Assembly (NCBI RefSeq): GCF_004614195.1
Contig: NZ_SPUM01000061.1
Coordinates: 1-64,000 of the forward strand
Length of the DNA stretch: 64,000 bases
Direction of reading: 5' to 3'
DNA from: Massilia horti
Lineage (GTDB): Bacteria; Pseudomonadota; Gammaproteobacteria; Burkholderiales; Burkholderiaceae_D
Shown piece after piece: positions 62,548 to 64,000 of this stretch. The notes beneath the pieces were generated by a model that saw only the letters and a list, made by a program, of their open reading frames with translations, made no database searches and was not told where the DNA came from. Made by a program: the position numbers and the translations under genes. Position 1 is the stretch's first letter, and each line of letters starts with the position of its first letter.

Positions 62548-63509
62548 AAACAATGAAATGGTTGCTCCGTCGCGAGTTCTGGGAGAACAAGGGATCGCTC
62601 TACTGGGCCCCCATCATAGTAGCTGGCATCATGCTGCTGATCTTCGGCGGCGCGATGGTGTACGGCCTCACGTCACACGGGATTTCCGCGCAGTTCGCGG
62701 GCCAGGAACTTCACGGTGCGGCGTTCTTCAACAAACTTCCGGCCGCCAGGAAAGCGGAGATCATTAACGGCATCGCCAGCGGCTTCCTGACCTTTTCGGC
62801 TCCGCTGTTTGCCATGCTTTCCTTCACCACCTTCTTCTACTGCCTCGGCGCGCTGTATAACGAGCGCAGCGACCGTAGCATCCTGTTCTGGAAGTCGCTG
62901 CCGGCCTCGGACCAGATGACCGTGCTGTCGAAGGTGCTGACCGCCACCTGCGTGGCGCCGCTGATCACGATCGCGGTCGGCACCGTCATGTCGTTCGTAT
63001 TGCTGATGTTCTTCTGCGTGGCATTTGCTACGCAAGGCATCAACATCCTCCTCCCGGTCCTGGCCAGCTCGAAGCTGTACCTGGCGCCACTGCATCTGAT
63101 TGGCTTGCTGCCCGTGTACGTGGTATGGGCGCTGCCGACGATCGGCTGGCTGCTGCTGGTTTCCAGCTGGGCCCGCTCCAAGGCGTTCGTTTGGGCTGTG
63201 GGCGCACCGCTGGTGGCCATCGCGATCGTCCGCCTGGTCGACTTCCTGCTCGGCGACACGCTGCACCTGGACTGGTTCCCACGAGAAGTCGTGGCGCGCG
63301 GCCTCGGCGGCCTGACGCCAGGCATCTGGTTCATGCTCGATCACAGCGTGTGGGACGCCGCCGCACATCGCGGACAGTTCAACACTGGCGCGATCATATC
63401 GCAGTCATGGATGACGCTGTACAACGTCGGCGTCTGGGGCGCGGCAGCGGCGGGCGTGCTGATGATCGCCGTGGCAACCCGCCTGCGCCGCTGGCGCGAC
63501 GAGGGCTAA
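62544..63509 (+). CDS. ABC transporter permease
   Basis: A 321-residue membrane protein with about six helices (LYWAPIIVAGIMLLIFGGAM; APLFAMLSFTTFFYCLGALY; ITIAVGTVMSFVLLMFFCVA; LIGLLPVYVVWALPTIGWLL; FVWAVGAPLVAIAIVRLV; a C-terminal helix AAAAGVLMIAVATRL). The loop YNERSDRSILFWKSLPASDQ is typical of ABC-2-type export permeases. It pairs with the preceding ATPase; the substrate is unknown, commonly antibiotics or lipids in this group. Confidence 0.92.
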   Translation: MKTMKWLLRREFWENKGSLYWAPIIVAGIMLLIFGGAMVYGLTSHGISAQFAGQELHGAAFFNKLPAARKAEIINGIASGFLTFSAPLFAMLSFTTFFYCLGALYNERSDRSILFWKSLPASDQMTVLSKVLTATCVAPLITIAVGTVMSFVLLMFFCVAFATQGINILLPVLASSKLYLAPLHLIGLLPVYVVWALPTIGWLLLVSSWARSKAFVWAVGAPLVAIAIVRLVDFLLGDTLHLDWFPREVVARGLGGLTPGIWFMLDHSVWDAAAHRGQFNTGAIISQSWMTLYNVGVWGAAAAGVLMIAVATRLRRWRDEG

Positions 63510-63512
63510 CGC

Positions 63513-64000
63513 ATGGGCCGCGCAGCGGTACTGCTCCTCGGCCTGGCCCTGTGCGGCGGCGCGGCCGCACAGGATGAGAACATGCAGCAGGTTCAGGTCG
63601 ACGGCATCAAGAATCCGGAAATGAAGTCCTACCGTGCCGTCTGGGCCGGGCTCGATATGTTCGAACGGCAGCACGAACTGGCGCCGGCCGCGCCGCAGCT
63701 TCGGTTCCGAATGCGGACCAACCCGGCAGGCGGAACGTGCATCGGCATATGCGAATCGTCGAGGTCACTTGCCGTCGAGGAGCAAGATCTCAGCCTTCGG
63801 ATCGCAGGTAACGAGGCATCGATCGCGGTCCCGATCTCGCCAGACGGCCTGTTCACCGTGCCACGCAACCGGGCCGCGTACAACGAAAACGCCGACCTCA
63901 TCCTCAACCGCAAGAAAGGGACCTACAAGTTCTCGGCCGAAGTGCGCACCCCGGATCTGCCGGAGAACGTACGGCGGCTGGGAGACCTCCGCCTCGAATG
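63513..64000 (+). CDS. Exported hypothetical protein, truncated by the window end
   Basis: 162 complete codons are visible, then the window stops mid-codon. The protein begins with a signal peptide (AAVLLLGLALCGGAAAQ). The rest is beta-rich with no recognised family (APQLRFRMRTNPAGGTCIGI, VPISPDGLFTVPRNRAA). It starts 3 bp after the permease stop, so it is part of the ABC operon. Confidence 0.75.
   Translation, partial: MGRAAVLLLGLALCGGAAAQDENMQQVQVDGIKNPEMKSYRAVWAGLDMFERQHELAPAAPQLRFRMRTNPAGGTCIGICESSRSLAVEEQDLSLRIAGNEASIAVPISPDGLFTVPRNRAAYNENADLILNRKKGTYKFSAEVRTPDLPENVRRLGDLRLE

Overview
The window is a 64-kb, GC-rich chromosomal piece of a betaproteobacterium, most likely Oxalobacteraceae (a Massilia/Duganella/Janthinobacterium-type genome). 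This rests on codon use, the housekeeping order cysS - alkA-like - accA - tilS - lysC - tRNA-Ser with ppiA/ppiB/lpxH divergent, and the many two-component and c-di-GMP proteins. It is not assigned to a species.

Layout. (1) 0-2.8 kb: two secreted SGNH-type carbohydrate esterases. (2) 2.9-28.9 kb: one continuous minus-strand block of 20 genes, the main point of interest. In transcription order: a soluble NarX-type histidine kinase; a 2059-residue secreted protein with dockerin-like/SdrD-like loops, a parallel beta-helix and a C-terminal lectin-like domain; three cupredoxin (multicopper oxidase-like) proteins; a lipoprotein; a secreted subtilase; a cytochrome c/periplasmic-binding fusion; a SCO copper chaperone; a compact type II secretion/type IV pilus-like export machine (GspF, GspE, PilM/N/O/P-like, a secretin carrying a cohesin domain, three pseudopilins); and a NarL-type response regulator. 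Most junctions are 4-bp overlaps or gaps under 30 bp. The copper ligands of a normal multicopper oxidase are divided between two adjacent genes. The layout resembles the atypical T2SS/multicopper protein pair OxpG/OmpB of Geobacter sulfurreducens. The inferred role is export of an extracellular copper redox complex under its own two-component control. The substrate is unknown.

(3) 29-38.9 kb: accessory genes, including an alginate-export-type porin with a collapsed second copy 5 kb away, a frameshifted ftsI-like gene with an altered KTG box, a TRIC/YicG channel protein, a LysR regulator, three alpha/beta hydrolases and a GNAT acetyltransferase. (4) 39-42.5 kb: a MerR regulator, a small membrane protein, an array of hairpins, and a roughly 1.9-kb islet between tRNA-Ser(GCU) and a displaced copy of its 3' end; the islet carries a frameshifted YdcF-like gene. 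(5) 42.6-50.7 kb: core housekeeping genes. (6) 50.7-61 kb: a tightly overlapping signalling operon (GGDEF/EAL/REC/PAS hybrid, small protein, HDOD, histidine kinase, degenerate HD-GYP, REC protein), then a LuxR-type regulator and another HDOD protein. (7) 61.2-64 kb: a YtrA-type GntR regulator with a near-consensus promoter, dyad operator and short leader frame, driving an ABC transporter operon that runs off the window end.

All domain calls come from motif reading; no database search was run.
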